Source: HGM04593 sp964458275
GTDB taxonomy: Bacteria > Bacteroidota > Bacteroidia > Bacteroidales > Bacteroidaceae
Length of the DNA: 12,307 nucleotides
Assembly: GCA_964458275.1 (NCBI GenBank)
Contig: CAYWIE010000058.1
Span: forward strand, 1-12,307
Direction of reading: 5' to 3'
Below are positions 1 to 7,964 of the stretch, in pieces. The notes beneath the pieces were generated by a model, which was given only the letters and a program-made list of their open reading frames with translations, was not told the origin of the DNA and searched no databases. The translations under genes and the position numbers were made by a program. Numbering within the stretch: the stretch's first letter is position 1; each line of letters opens with the position of its first letter.

Positions 1-21
1 GTTCCTTGCCGAAAGCGAGTG

Positions 22-52
22 CAAAGGTACAACCTTTTTCTAAACTACCAAA
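22..52 (-). promoter_or_regulatory. Leftward Bacteroidales-type promoter for a gene off the left edge
   Basis: Read on the minus strand, TTTG (49-52) is followed by a 19-nt spacer and TACCTTTG (22-29). This matches both boxes of the Bacteroidales housekeeping consensus (TTTG, 19-21 nt, TAnnTTTG). Transcription would begin near position 15 and leave the window within a few bases. The downstream gene is therefore not visible and cannot be named. This is the best promoter match in the window. Confidence 0.75.
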
Positions 53-262
53 CTTCTTGACGAGAAAATTTTAAAGAATTTTTCGAACAAAACCACAAAA
101 CAATAACAATCAATAAAATACACGAGAAAAAAATTTCAAGCAAAACAAGCCTGCACACGATTTTAAAGAGAGAATACGGTTCCTGCTCATCATTTCTGAG
201 TGTTTATTTTATTAATTAATCATAAAATCGGGGACTTCAACAAAGAAAAACAGCCTTTATGG

Positions 263-294
263 TTAAGAAGCTGCCCGATTTAATAGTAACTTTG
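263..294 (+). promoter_or_regulatory. Promoter of the DUF5686 gene
   Basis: TAACTTTG at 287-294 is an exact match to the Bacteroidales -7 box TAnnTTTG, followed by GCACTCC. Twenty bases upstream is TTAA (263-266), a weak version of the -33 TTTG box. The predicted start of transcription is near 301, giving a leader of about 43 nt before the ATG at 344. The -7 box and its placement are convincing; the -33 assignment is tentative. Confidence 0.65.
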
Positions 295-304
295 CACTCC
301 GATC

Positions 305-321
305 GACAAGCCATGCTTGTC
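305..321 (+). promoter_or_regulatory. Leader stem-loop before the DUF5686 gene
   Basis: GACAAGC (305-311), loop CAT (312-314) and GCTTGTC (315-321) form a perfect 7-pair hairpin. It begins only about four bases after the predicted transcription start and ends 22 bases before the ATG at 344. No T-run follows, so it is not a terminator. It could stabilise the 5' end of the mRNA, or as DNA it could be a dyad operator overlapping the start of transcription. The choice between these is inference. Confidence 0.45.
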
Positions 322-343
322 ATAGAAGATACCCGAAGAACAG

Positions 344-2932
344 ATGAAACATACATTTGCACATTATATATATATAGCATTCGTTTCTGCACTGCTCTTG
401 CACGCAGCCCCGGCAGAAGCACAAGTTGCCAAATACAGAATACACGGATATATTACAGACTCCTCTACAGGGGAGCGGATGCCATACATCTCCATACGCA
501 TCCGCAACACCACATTCGGCTGCAGCTCGGACAACAACGGCAACTTCTCGTTCATGGCACCTGCTCTCAAGGACACTCTCATAATCAGCAGCATCGGATA
601 CAAAGAGGAGCGCATACCCTTGAGCGCAAGGACAAAATTCCCATTGAAAATAGCGCTTGCACCCGACCTTTACGAACTTTCGGAAATAACCATAAAGCCC
701 AAGCGCGAGAAGTACAGCAAAAAGAACAACCCCGCCGTGGAGCTTGCCCGCAAGCTCATAGAACACCGCGAGACAAATTCGCCGAAGAACAAAGCCTTTT
801 ACAGCCGCGACCGCCACGAAAAGCTGAATGTAGCCCTCAACAATTTCAGTTCGTCAAAAGAGAGCCACTTCGGGAAAGAGTTTTCATTTCTCGACCAATA
901 CATAGACACCTCGCTTGTATCGGGCAAGCCCATCCTGCACATTTCGGCACGAGAGCTGCTCGCCACCGATTATTACAGAAAAAACCCACACAGCGAAAAG
1001 CAGCACGTAAAAGCCCGCCAACGTGCCGGCATCGACGACTTTGTATCAGACGAATCAATCGAAGTTCTATTCGAAGAGACATTCAAGGATGTAGACATAT
1101 TCCAGGACAACGTAACGCTCTTCCGCAACAAGTTCGTAAGCCCCCTCTCCAGCATCGGCCCCACATTCTACAAATACTACATAATGGACACCATCGACAT
1201 CGAAGGAGAACAGTGCATCGACCTCGCGTTCACCCCCCACAATCCTGAATCGACAGGATTCAACGGGCATGTGTACGTTACCGCCGACTCCACATGGTTC
1301 ATAAAGATGGTGAACATGAACGTCCCCAAAGACATAAACCTGAACTTTGTAGAATACATGAACATAAAGCAGGACTTCAGCCGCCTGCCCGACGGGACAA
1401 GACTCCTGAACAACGAATCGCTTGTTACAGAGTTCAAGATTGTAAACACAATAAACGGCTTCTACGCCAACCGGCAGGTCGCATACCGCAACTACACATT
1501 CGACGAAACACAGCAATCCACCGGCATCCTCAACGAAAAGCCCGCTATCATAGAGGACAAAGAGGCAACCATGCGCGACGCCGGATACTGGGCCGAGAAC
1601 AGAATCTCCGAAGTAACCGAGAAAGAGCAGTCCGTGAAAGCAATGATGCAGCAACTCCGAAGCAACCCCGTCTACTACTGGCTGGAGAAAGGAATCACTT
1701 TCCTGTTCACCGGATGGATACCCATACGCGAAAACAACCCGCCGATATTCTACGGCCCCGTAAACACCAGCATAAGCCACAACGAACTCGAAGGTGTCAG
1801 ACTGCGTACCGGAGCCATGACCTCCGCATATCTGCACCCGAAACTGTTCGCAAACTTCTACGTTGCCTACGGTCTCAAGGACAAAGAGCTGAAATACATG
1901 GGAGAACTCGAATACTCATTCAACAAGAAGCGAGAACACCCTAACGAATTCCCCATACACTCGCTGCGTCTGAATTACGAGAACGACATATTCCAGTACG
2001 GACAGACCTACATGAATACGAACAAGGACAATATGTTCCTCACCATCAAGCGCAAGGAAGACAACAAGATAGGCTATGTCAAAAAAGCCGAGTTCACATA
2101 CACGCAGGAGTTCTACAACCATTTCTCGTATGCCCTCACGCTCAGAAACAGGACAGACATAGCCACACACCTGATACCCTTCGAACGCACTTCCACCGTC
2201 GACGGCATCACCACAAGCACGTTTGCAGACAACCTCCGCCAATCAGAAGTAGAACTAAACCTCAGATACGCTCCTAACGAAAAGTTCATCCAGTCGAAAT
2301 GGAACCGCCGTTCGATACTCCCCGAACACCCAGTATACACCCTATCGCACAGAGTGGGATTCAAGGGAATCGCCGGCAGCGAATTCAATTACCAGCACAC
2401 AGAACTCGGATTCAAGAAGCGCTTCTGGTTCTCGGCATTCGGCTACACCAACTGCACGCTGAAGGCCGGCAAGGTATGGAACAGAGTGCCGTTCCCCCTG
2501 TTGATAATCCCCAATGCCAACCTGTCGTACACCATCCAGGAAGGCTCATACGCACTGATGAACGCGATGGAATTCTTCAACGACGAATATGCCTCATGGG
2601 ACCTCACATACTACATGAACGGACTGTTGTTCAACCGCATACCTCTGATAAGAAAGCTCAATTGGCGCGAAGTCATAGGATTCCGCGGAATGTACGGCAA
2701 CCTGAGCGACAAGAACAGACCTGACAACCTCAACACCGGTCCGTTATACAAGTTCCCATATCAAGACGAGACCTACCACTACTTAGGCAGCACCCCCTAC
2801 ATGGAACTTTCGTTGGGAATAGAGAACATATTCAGAGTTCTGAGAATAGACTACGTAAGGCGGCTCACATACCGGGACTATCCGGGCATCGACAAGGAAG
2901 GAGTCAGAATACAGCTATACGTGCAGTTCTAA
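344..2932 (+). CDS. DUF5686 family outer-membrane protein with carboxypeptidase-regulatory-like domain
   Basis: The 862-residue product starts with a signal peptide (about residues 1-26, cleavage after AEA), so it is exported through Sec. Residues 31-118 form a carboxypeptidase-regulatory-like beta-sandwich (YRIHGYITDSSTGE... to IALAPDLYELSEITIKPK), the domain also found at the N-terminus of SusC/TonB-dependent proteins. The rest matches the DUF5686 family by pattern, beginning with the charged segment REKYSKKNNPAVELARKLIE at 121-140. The C-terminal half is rich in alternating aromatic and polar stretches, and the chain ends in YVQF. A terminal Phe is the usual outer-membrane beta-barrel signal, so I infer a barrel in the outer membrane. 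There is no TonB plug domain. The molecular function of the family is not established. The ATG at 344 is chosen because it gives a complete signal peptide directly downstream of a good promoter. The gene appears monocistronic, with 192 nt to secA. Confidence 0.88.
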   Translation: MKHTFAHYIYIAFVSALLLHAAPAEAQVAKYRIHGYITDSSTGERMPYISIRIRNTTFGCSSDNNGNFSFMAPALKDTLIISSIGYKEERIPLSARTKFPLKIALAPDLYELSEITIKPKREKYSKKNNPAVELARKLIEHRETNSPKNKAFYSRDRHEKLNVALNNFSSSKESHFGKEFSFLDQYIDTSLVSGKPILHISARELLATDYYRKNPHSEKQHVKARQRAGIDDFVSDESIEVLFEETFKDVDIFQDNVTLFRNKFVSPLSSIGPTFYKYYIMDTIDIEGEQCIDLAFTPHNPESTGFNGHVYVTADSTWFIKMVNMNVPKDINLNFVEYMNIKQDFSRLPDGTRLLNNESLVTEFKIVNTINGFYANRQVAYRNYTFDETQQSTGILNEKPAIIEDKEATMRDAGYWAENRISEVTEKEQSVKAMMQQLRSNPVYYWLEKGITFLFTGWIPIRENNPPIFYGPVNTSISHNELEGVRLRTGAMTSAYLHPKLFANFYVAYGLKDKELKYMGELEYSFNKKREHPNEFPIHSLRLNYENDIFQYGQTYMNTNKDNMFLTIKRKEDNKIGYVKKAEFTYTQEFYNHFSYALTLRNRTDIATHLIPFERTSTVDGITTSTFADNLRQSEVELNLRYAPNEKFIQSKWNRRSILPEHPVYTLSHRVGFKGIAGSEFNYQHTELGFKKRFWFSAFGYTNCTLKAGKVWNRVPFPLLIIPNANLSYTIQEGSYALMNAMEFFNDEYASWDLTYYMNGLLFNRIPLIRKLNWREVIGFRGMYGNLSDKNRPDNLNTGPLYKFPYQDETYHYLGSTPYMELSLGIENIFRVLRIDYVRRLTYRDYPGIDKEGVRIQLYVQF

Positions 2933-3027
2933 AGCAAAGAGCCCTGCAACACACTGCAACAGCCCACAAATAACGCTCAAAAGAGAAATTTCCGCACAAA
3001 TAGCACCACAGATAATAAATTTATAAC

Positions 3028-3035
3028 TATCTTTG
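3028..3035 (+). promoter_or_regulatory. -7 element of the probable secA operon promoter
   Basis: TATCTTTG exactly fits the Bacteroidales -7 consensus TAnnTTTG and lies 89 bases before the secA ATG. I could not find a TTTG-like -33 box at 19-21 nt upstream, so the promoter is supported by one element only. Transcription would start near 3042. No other -7 match was noticed in the short gaps further down the cluster, which favours a single promoter for secA and the four genes after it. Confidence 0.5.
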
Positions 3036-3047
3036 CCATATTGCAAC

Positions 3048-3072
3048 GGCGCCATATATAAGATTTTGCGCC
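3048..3072 (+). promoter_or_regulatory. Possible leader stem-loop upstream of secA
   Basis: GGCGC (3048-3052) and GCGCC (3068-3072) can pair across a 15-base AT-rich loop. All five pairs are G-C. The structure begins about six bases after the predicted transcription start. No U-run follows, so a terminator is unlikely. In E. coli, secA translation is controlled by the SecM arrest peptide; no open frame resembling such a peptide is seen in this leader. Any regulatory role here is speculation. Confidence 0.3.
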
Positions 3073-3124
3073 ACCGCGGACAAAACAGAAACAACAATAC
3101 AAAGAATAAAAACAAAACAATATA

Positions 3125-6100
3125 ATGGGATTTATAGATTTTATAAGCAAATTATTCGGCAACAAAGCAAGCCGGGACATGCGCGAGATACAGCCATGGG
3201 TAGAGAAAATCAAGGCAGTCTACCCCTCAATATCAGAATTGAGCAACGACGAGCTGCGCACACACACAATAAGACTTAAAGAAAAGATAAAAGCAGCGAC
3301 TGCCGATGAGCGCAAAAAGATAGAAGAACTGAAAGCGACCATAGAGCAGACAGAACTCGAAAAACGCGAATCAATCTTCAATCAAATAGACAAATTGGAG
3401 AAAGAGGTACTCGACAAGAACGAGATAATACTTGACGAGATACTTCCCGAAGCCTTTGCCATTGTAAAAGACACAGCACGCCGCTTCGCAGAGAACGAAA
3501 CGATAGAGGTAACAGCAACAGACTTCGACCGCGAACTCGCAACATCAAAAGACTTTGTCAGCATCGAAGGCGACAAGGCAATCTACAAGAACCGCTGGAC
3601 AGCCGGCGGCAACGAAACCGTATGGAACATGATACACTACGACGTACAGCTGTTCGGCGGCGTAGTGCTCCACAAAGGCAAGATAGCAGAGATGGCAACC
3701 GGTGAGGGAAAAACCCTCGTCGCCACTCTTCCCGTGTTCCTCAACGCCCTCACCGGCAACGGCGTACACGTGGTAACAGTGAACGACTACCTCGCAAAGC
3801 GCGACTCCGAATGGATGGGCCCCCTCTACATGTTCCACGGTCTCAGCGTAGACTGCATCGACAAGCACCAGCCCAACTCCGAAGCACGCCGCAAAGCCTA
3901 CCTTTCGGACATCACCTTCGGTACAAACAACGAATTCGGCTTCGACTATCTCCGCGACAACATGGCAAGCCAGCCGAGCGACCTTGTGCAACGCATACAC
4001 AACTACGCAATCGTCGACGAGGTCGACTCAGTATTGATTGACGACGCACGTACTCCCCTCATCATATCAGGTCCCGTAGCACGCAGTTCCGACCAGATGT
4101 TCGAAGAGTACCGTCCCCTTGTAGAGCGTCTGATGGAAGCACAGAAAAAGCTCACCACCCAGTTGCTCGCCGAGGCACGCCAGCTAATCTACTCCGACAA
4201 CAAAGAAGAGGTAATCCAAGGCTATCTCTCGCTCTTCCGCAGCTACAAGGCGCTTCCCAAGAACAAGCCCCTTATAAAACTGCTCAGCGAGCCCGGCGTA
4301 AAGACAGGCATGCTGAAGACCGAAGAGATATACATGGAGCAGAACAACAAACGTATGCCCGAAGCCATTGAACCTCTGTATTTTGTCATCGACGAAAAGA
4401 ACAACAGCGTCGACCTGACCGACAAAGGTATCGAACTTATCACCGGCAATTCACAGGATTCATCACTCTTTGTCCTCCCCGACATAGCAGCAGAGCTTTC
4501 CGAACTTGAAAACGACAAAGCCCTCACTGACGAAGAGAAGGTAGCGAAAAAAGAGGAGTTGCTCACCAACTACTCGATAAAGTCGGAGCGCGTACACACC
4601 ATAAACCAATTGCTCAAGGCATACGCCATGTTCGACAGAGACGTCGAATACGTTGTAACAGAAGACGGTCAGGTAAAAATCGTAGACGAGCAGACCGGAC
4701 GTATCATGGAAGGACGCCGCTACTCAGACGGTCTCCATCAGGCAATCGAGGCAAAAGAGCGCGTAAAGGTAGAAGCAGCCTCACAAACCTTTGCAACAAT
4801 CACATTGCAAAACTACTTCCGCATGTACCACAAGCTCTCAGGTATGACCGGTACAGCCGAAACAGAAGCAGGCGAATTCTGGGACATCTACAAGCTCGAT
4901 GTAGTGGTAATCCCCACCAACCGCCCCATCGCCCGCAAGGACATGAATGACCGCATCTACAAGACCAACCGCGAAAAATACAAAGCCGTAATAGACGAGA
5001 TTGAAATGCTTGTCTCAAAAGGTCGTCCCGCACTTGTGGGAACAACCTCAGTAGACATCTCTGAGCTTCTCAGCCGCATGCTCACCATCAAGAAGATACC
5101 TCACAACGTCCTCAATGCCAAGCTCCACCAGAAGGAGGCAGACATTGTTGCCAAAGCAGGTCTTGCCGGCACCGTAACCATCGCCACCAACATGGCAGGC
5201 CGTGGTACCGACATCAAGCTGAGTCCCGAAGTACGCGAAGCAGGAGGTCTTGCCATCATCGGTACCGAACGCCACGAATCGCGTCGTGTCGACCGCCAGC
5301 TGCGCGGACGTTCAGGACGTCAGGGCGACCCCGGTTCATCAGTATTCTTCGTATCGCTCGAAGACAAGCTGATGCGTCTGTTCGGTTCGGAACGCATAGC
5401 AAAAATCATGGACAGCAAATTCATGAACTTCCAAGAAGGCGACATGATAGAACACTCCATGATTTCAAAATCAATAGAAAACGCCCAGAAGAAGGTAGAA
5501 GAGAACAACTTCGGCATCCGTAAGCGCCTGCTCGAATATGACGACGTAATGAACAAGCAGCGTACCGTCATCTACACCAAACGCCGCCACGCACTCATGG
5601 GCGAGCGCATCGGCATGGACATTGTAAACATGATATGGGACCGTTGCTACACCATCCTCGACACCTACACATTCGAAGACGCAAAGCTCGAATTCCTCAA
5701 AGTGCTTGCAACAGAGCTTCCCTTCAAGAGCAAGGAGGAGTACGACAAGCTCGACGGCGAAGAGAGAGCAAACATAGCATTCGACGCAGCCCTCGAAAAC
5801 TTCAAGCGCAAGAACGAAAGAATGGCAGAGATTGCCTATCCCTACATTGAGTACATATACACCAACAACGAAGCGATGCGCGACCAGTTCATATATGTAC
5901 CCATCACAGACGGCAGACACATCTACCAGATACCCGTAAACATAGCCAAGGCATACGAGACAAAGGGCAAAGAGGTAATCAAATGCTTCGAAAAGGCGAT
6001 ACTTCTGCACACCATCGACGAAGCATGGAAAGAGAACCTTCGCGACCTCGACGACCTCAAGCACTCCGTTCAGAACGCAAGCTACGAACAGAAAGATCCC

Positions 6101-6442
6101 CTGTTGATATTCAAGTTGGAATCAGTAACCCTCTTCGACAAGATGGTAAACAAGATAAACGACAAGACAATATCAATACTCATGCGCGGACAAATCCCCG
6201 TACAGGATCCCACACAGGTAAACAAAGCTCCCGACCCCGACAAAGCCCAAAAGCCCAAGCAGCAATACCGCGAGAGCAAAGTAGACCTCAACGACGCCAA
6301 CCAACAGGCAGCCGCCGGCAGAGACACACGCGAACAGCCACGTCGCGAACCCATCCGCGTAGAAAAGACAGTAGGCCGCAACGACCCCTGTCCCTGCGGC
6401 AGCGGCAAGAAGTTCAAGAACTGCCACGGCAAAAACGTATAA
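3125..6442 (+). CDS. secA: Protein translocase ATPase SecA
   Basis: SecA is the ATPase that pushes unfolded preproteins through the SecYEG channel in the inner membrane. Visible motifs are Walker A ATGEGKT at 191-197, Walker B DEVD at 298-301, MTGTA at 574-578, the helicase motif GRGTD at 692-696 and the arginine-finger region QLRGRSGRQGDPG at 725-737. A C-terminal zinc-binding tail carries Cys1089, Cys1091, Cys1100 and His1101 (CPCGSGKKFKNCH), the SecB/ribosome-interaction type. At 1105 residues it is about 200 longer than E. coli SecA. The extra length lies in a charged helical segment around 55-110, an insertion around 340-420 after the first nucleotide-binding domain, and a Q/K/P-rich linker (about 1035-1085) before the zinc tail. 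As I recall the family, Bacteroidota SecA proteins share this size. The ATG at 3125 gives the normal SecA N-terminus. It is probably first in a five-gene operon. Confidence 0.98.
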   Translation: MGFIDFISKLFGNKASRDMREIQPWVEKIKAVYPSISELSNDELRTHTIRLKEKIKAATADERKKIEELKATIEQTELEKRESIFNQIDKLEKEVLDKNEIILDEILPEAFAIVKDTARRFAENETIEVTATDFDRELATSKDFVSIEGDKAIYKNRWTAGGNETVWNMIHYDVQLFGGVVLHKGKIAEMATGEGKTLVATLPVFLNALTGNGVHVVTVNDYLAKRDSEWMGPLYMFHGLSVDCIDKHQPNSEARRKAYLSDITFGTNNEFGFDYLRDNMASQPSDLVQRIHNYAIVDEVDSVLIDDARTPLIISGPVARSSDQMFEEYRPLVERLMEAQKKLTTQLLAEARQLIYSDNKEEVIQGYLSLFRSYKALPKNKPLIKLLSEPGVKTGMLKTEEIYMEQNNKRMPEAIEPLYFVIDEKNNSVDLTDKGIELITGNSQDSSLFVLPDIAAELSELENDKALTDEEKVAKKEELLTNYSIKSERVHTINQLLKAYAMFDRDVEYVVTEDGQVKIVDEQTGRIMEGRRYSDGLHQAIEAKERVKVEAASQTFATITLQNYFRMYHKLSGMTGTAETEAGEFWDIYKLDVVVIPTNRPIARKDMNDRIYKTNREKYKAVIDEIEMLVSKGRPALVGTTSVDISELLSRMLTIKKIPHNVLNAKLHQKEADIVAKAGLAGTVTIATNMAGRGTDIKLSPEVREAGGLAIIGTERHESRRVDRQLRGRSGRQGDPGSSVFFVSLEDKLMRLFGSERIAKIMDSKFMNFQEGDMIEHSMISKSIENAQKKVEENNFGIRKRLLEYDDVMNKQRTVIYTKRRHALMGERIGMDIVNMIWDRCYTILDTYTFEDAKLEFLKVLATELPFKSKEEYDKLDGEERANIAFDAALENFKRKNERMAEIAYPYIEYIYTNNEAMRDQFIYVPITDGRHIYQIPVNIAKAYETKGKEVIKCFEKAILLHTIDEAWKENLRDLDDLKHSVQNASYEQKDPLLIFKLESVTLFDKMVNKINDKTISILMRGQIPVQDPTQVNKAPDPDKAQKPKQQYRESKVDLNDANQQAAAGRDTREQPRREPIRVEKTVGRNDPCPCGSGKKFKNCHGKNV

Positions 6443-6464
6443 TAAACTGTAATCATTAAGAAAT

Positions 6465-6896
6465 ATGTCACTCAGCAAACAGTCCCGCGAGTCATTGCTC
6501 GACGCAATACTCTCCATTACCGAAAAGTTCGGTAAGTTGGAAAATGCAATAATCACCGACCTCTACATACAAGTAGAGAAAGGAAGTGGCAAACTCACAA
6601 TCCTCGACGACGACGACCGCCCCATGGCAGAAGCGACCATCGCCGAATGGAAGGATGCGCCCAAAGCATCCATAGAGAAGCCCCTGCGCAGCGAGCTTGC
6701 ACAGATGCAGAAAGTAGGACTGCTTGACAAGATAAACATACTTAAACCATTCTCCATCACCCTCGTCGACGAAAAGAAAGAGTCGATAGTCGACCTCATA
6801 TACATCGACGACGACACCCTTGTGCTCGACAAGGAGCTGCTCGAAGGGCTCGACAAGGAAATGGATGATTTCCTCAAACATTTGTTGGAAGACTAA
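6465..6896 (+). CDS. Acidic protein of unknown function between secA and asnA
   Basis: I do not recognise this 143-residue protein. It starts 22 nt after secA and ends 20 nt before asnA, in the same orientation, with codon use like its neighbours, so it is almost certainly a real operon member. It has no signal peptide and no membrane segment, so it should be cytosolic. It is strongly acidic: I count 32 Asp/Glu against 19 Lys/Arg. It has no cysteine and only one tryptophan (Trp62). Asp clusters occur at 48-51 and 115-117. The sequence alternates short helices (about 8-28 and 122-142) with likely strands (ITDLYIQV, KLTILDD, FSITLVD, SIVDLIYIDDDTLVL), consistent with a small alpha/beta fold ending in an amphipathic helix. 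No catalytic motif stands out. Proximity to secA does not by itself imply a role in export. Confidence 0.85.
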   Translation: MSLSKQSRESLLDAILSITEKFGKLENAIITDLYIQVEKGSGKLTILDDDDRPMAEATIAEWKDAPKASIEKPLRSELAQMQKVGLLDKINILKPFSITLVDEKKESIVDLIYIDDDTLVLDKELLEGLDKEMDDFLKHLLED

Positions 6897-6916
6897 TAAT
6901 AAAAGCACACGACAAA

Positions 6917-7954
6917 ATGAAAATCTTTGATTTGCCCCAAGCATACAAACCACTGTTAGACCTCAAGCAAACCGAGCTTGCCATCAAGCAAATAAAAGAA
7001 ACATTCCAGAACCATCTCGCCTCCACACTGCGCCTGCGCCGTGTTACTGCCCCGCTGTTCGTATTGCGCGGCACAGGACTCAATGACGATCTCAACGGCA
7101 TAGAAAACGCCGTGAACTTTCCGATAAAGGACATGAACGGCGCAGTAGCAGAGGTAGTACATTCACTTGCAAAATGGAAACGCGTAACCCTCGCCGACTA
7201 TCAGATAAAGGAAGGGCACGGCATATACACAGACATGAACGCCATACGCGCCGACGAAGAACTCGACAACCTGCACTCGCTATATGTGGACCAATGGGAC
7301 TGGGAACGAGTGGTTACAGCCGAAGAACGCAATGTAAATTTCCTAAAGGCAATAGTCAAGGACATATACTCGGCAATCATCCGCACCGAATATACGCTGT
7401 GCGAATACTACCCTCAGCTGACACCTTCTCTGCCGAGCGAAATACACTTCATACACTCCGAAGAACTTCGCCGTCTCTACCCCGGAATGACCCCCAAAGA
7501 GCGCGAGAACGCAATCACCAAAGAACACAAAGCAGTGTTCATCATAGGAATAGGCGGCGAGCTCGGCGACGGAACGAAGCACGACAACCGTGCCCCCGAC
7601 TACGACGACTACAGCACCCCCAACGAAGATGGCTTCTACGGGCTCAACGGCGACCTTTTCATCTGGTCATCAGTGCTTGAATGCGCCATAGAACTTTCCT
7701 CAATGGGAATCCGCGTCGATAAGGAGGCACTGCTGCACCAGCTTGCAATATCGGGCAAGGAAGACAGAAAAGAGCTATACTTCCATCGCAGACTGCTCGA
7801 AGGCACCCTTCCCCTCTCAATAGGAGGAGGACTCGGACAGTCGCGACTCTGCATGCTGCTGCTCCACAAAGCACACATCGGCGAAATACAAGCAAGCATC
7901 TGGCCCGACGAAATGCGTCAAGGATGCAAAGAGATTGGTATTCCATTGATATAA
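6917..7954 (+). CDS. asnA: Aspartate-ammonia ligase (asparagine synthetase A)
   Basis: AsnA makes asparagine from aspartate, ammonia and ATP, releasing AMP and pyrophosphate, in the cytosol. It is structurally related to the catalytic core of class II aspartyl-tRNA synthetases. The 345 residues run the length expected for the family (about 330 in E. coli). Recognisable segments are RVTAPLFV near the N-terminus, the NGIENAVNFPI region, QWDWERV, the substrate/ATP region KHDNRAPDYDDYS, and the class II motif 3 equivalent GGGLGQSR at 303-310, whose arginine contacts ATP. The ATG at 6917 gives the usual short N-terminus. It sits 20 nt after the acidic unknown gene and 10 nt before ung. E. coli asnA is controlled by AsnC, but no adjacent regulator is present here. 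Confidence 0.97.
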   Translation: MKIFDLPQAYKPLLDLKQTELAIKQIKETFQNHLASTLRLRRVTAPLFVLRGTGLNDDLNGIENAVNFPIKDMNGAVAEVVHSLAKWKRVTLADYQIKEGHGIYTDMNAIRADEELDNLHSLYVDQWDWERVVTAEERNVNFLKAIVKDIYSAIIRTEYTLCEYYPQLTPSLPSEIHFIHSEELRRLYPGMTPKERENAITKEHKAVFIIGIGGELGDGTKHDNRAPDYDDYSTPNEDGFYGLNGDLFIWSSVLECAIELSSMGIRVDKEALLHQLAISGKEDRKELYFHRRLLEGTLPLSIGGGLGQSRLCMLLLHKAHIGEIQASIWPDEMRQGCKEIGIPLI

Positions 7955-7964
7955 GCAGCCCCGC

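Larger units (their letters stand above)
1..343. other. AT-rich intergenic region with divergent promoters
   Basis: I see no credible gene in this stretch. Short open frames on both strands are out-of-frame extensions of the neighbouring gene or lack any recognisable sequence. The region carries a leftward promoter near the left edge and a rightward promoter near 263-294. Between them lie about 200 bases of A-rich DNA. An imperfect inverted repeat at 61-85 (about 7 pairs) lies just upstream of the leftward promoter. A second lies at 206-228: ATTTTAT, a 9-base spacer containing TTAATTAA-like sequence, then ATAAAAT. Both are so AT-rich that they could arise by chance. The divergent layout suggests a junction between two transcription units. 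Confidence 0.7.

Noticed and set aside
206..228. AT-rich inverted repeat ATTTTAT-N9-ATAAAAT in the left intergenic region
   Set aside because: In DNA this AT-rich such a repeat is likely by chance, and it is not positioned at a promoter box or followed by a T-run. It is described in the intergenic entry but not called as a site.
259..1248. Long overlapping rightward frame (329 codons) across the start of the DUF5686 gene, with an internal ATG at 313 in the leader hairpin loop
   Set aside because: Its product is rich in His, Arg and Gln with no recognisable domain, as expected of a shifted frame in C- and A-rich coding DNA. Its first ATG also lies upstream of the -7 box.
1067..1837. Long minus-strand open frame opposite the DUF5686 gene (256 codons)
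   Set aside because: Its Val/Cys/Tyr/Gly-rich composition is that of an antisense shadow of a real gene, and no family features are visible.
2941..2966. Repeated CTGCAACA-like words just after the DUF5686 stop, considered as a terminator or repeat unit
   Set aside because: They are direct rather than inverted, occur only twice, and no T-tract follows, so there is no terminator or array.
5471..6064. Minus-strand open frame opposite secA (197 codons)
   Set aside because: It lies wholly within the conserved SecA coding region, with shadow-like Val/Leu/Cys/Phe-rich composition and no promoter or neighbour supporting it.
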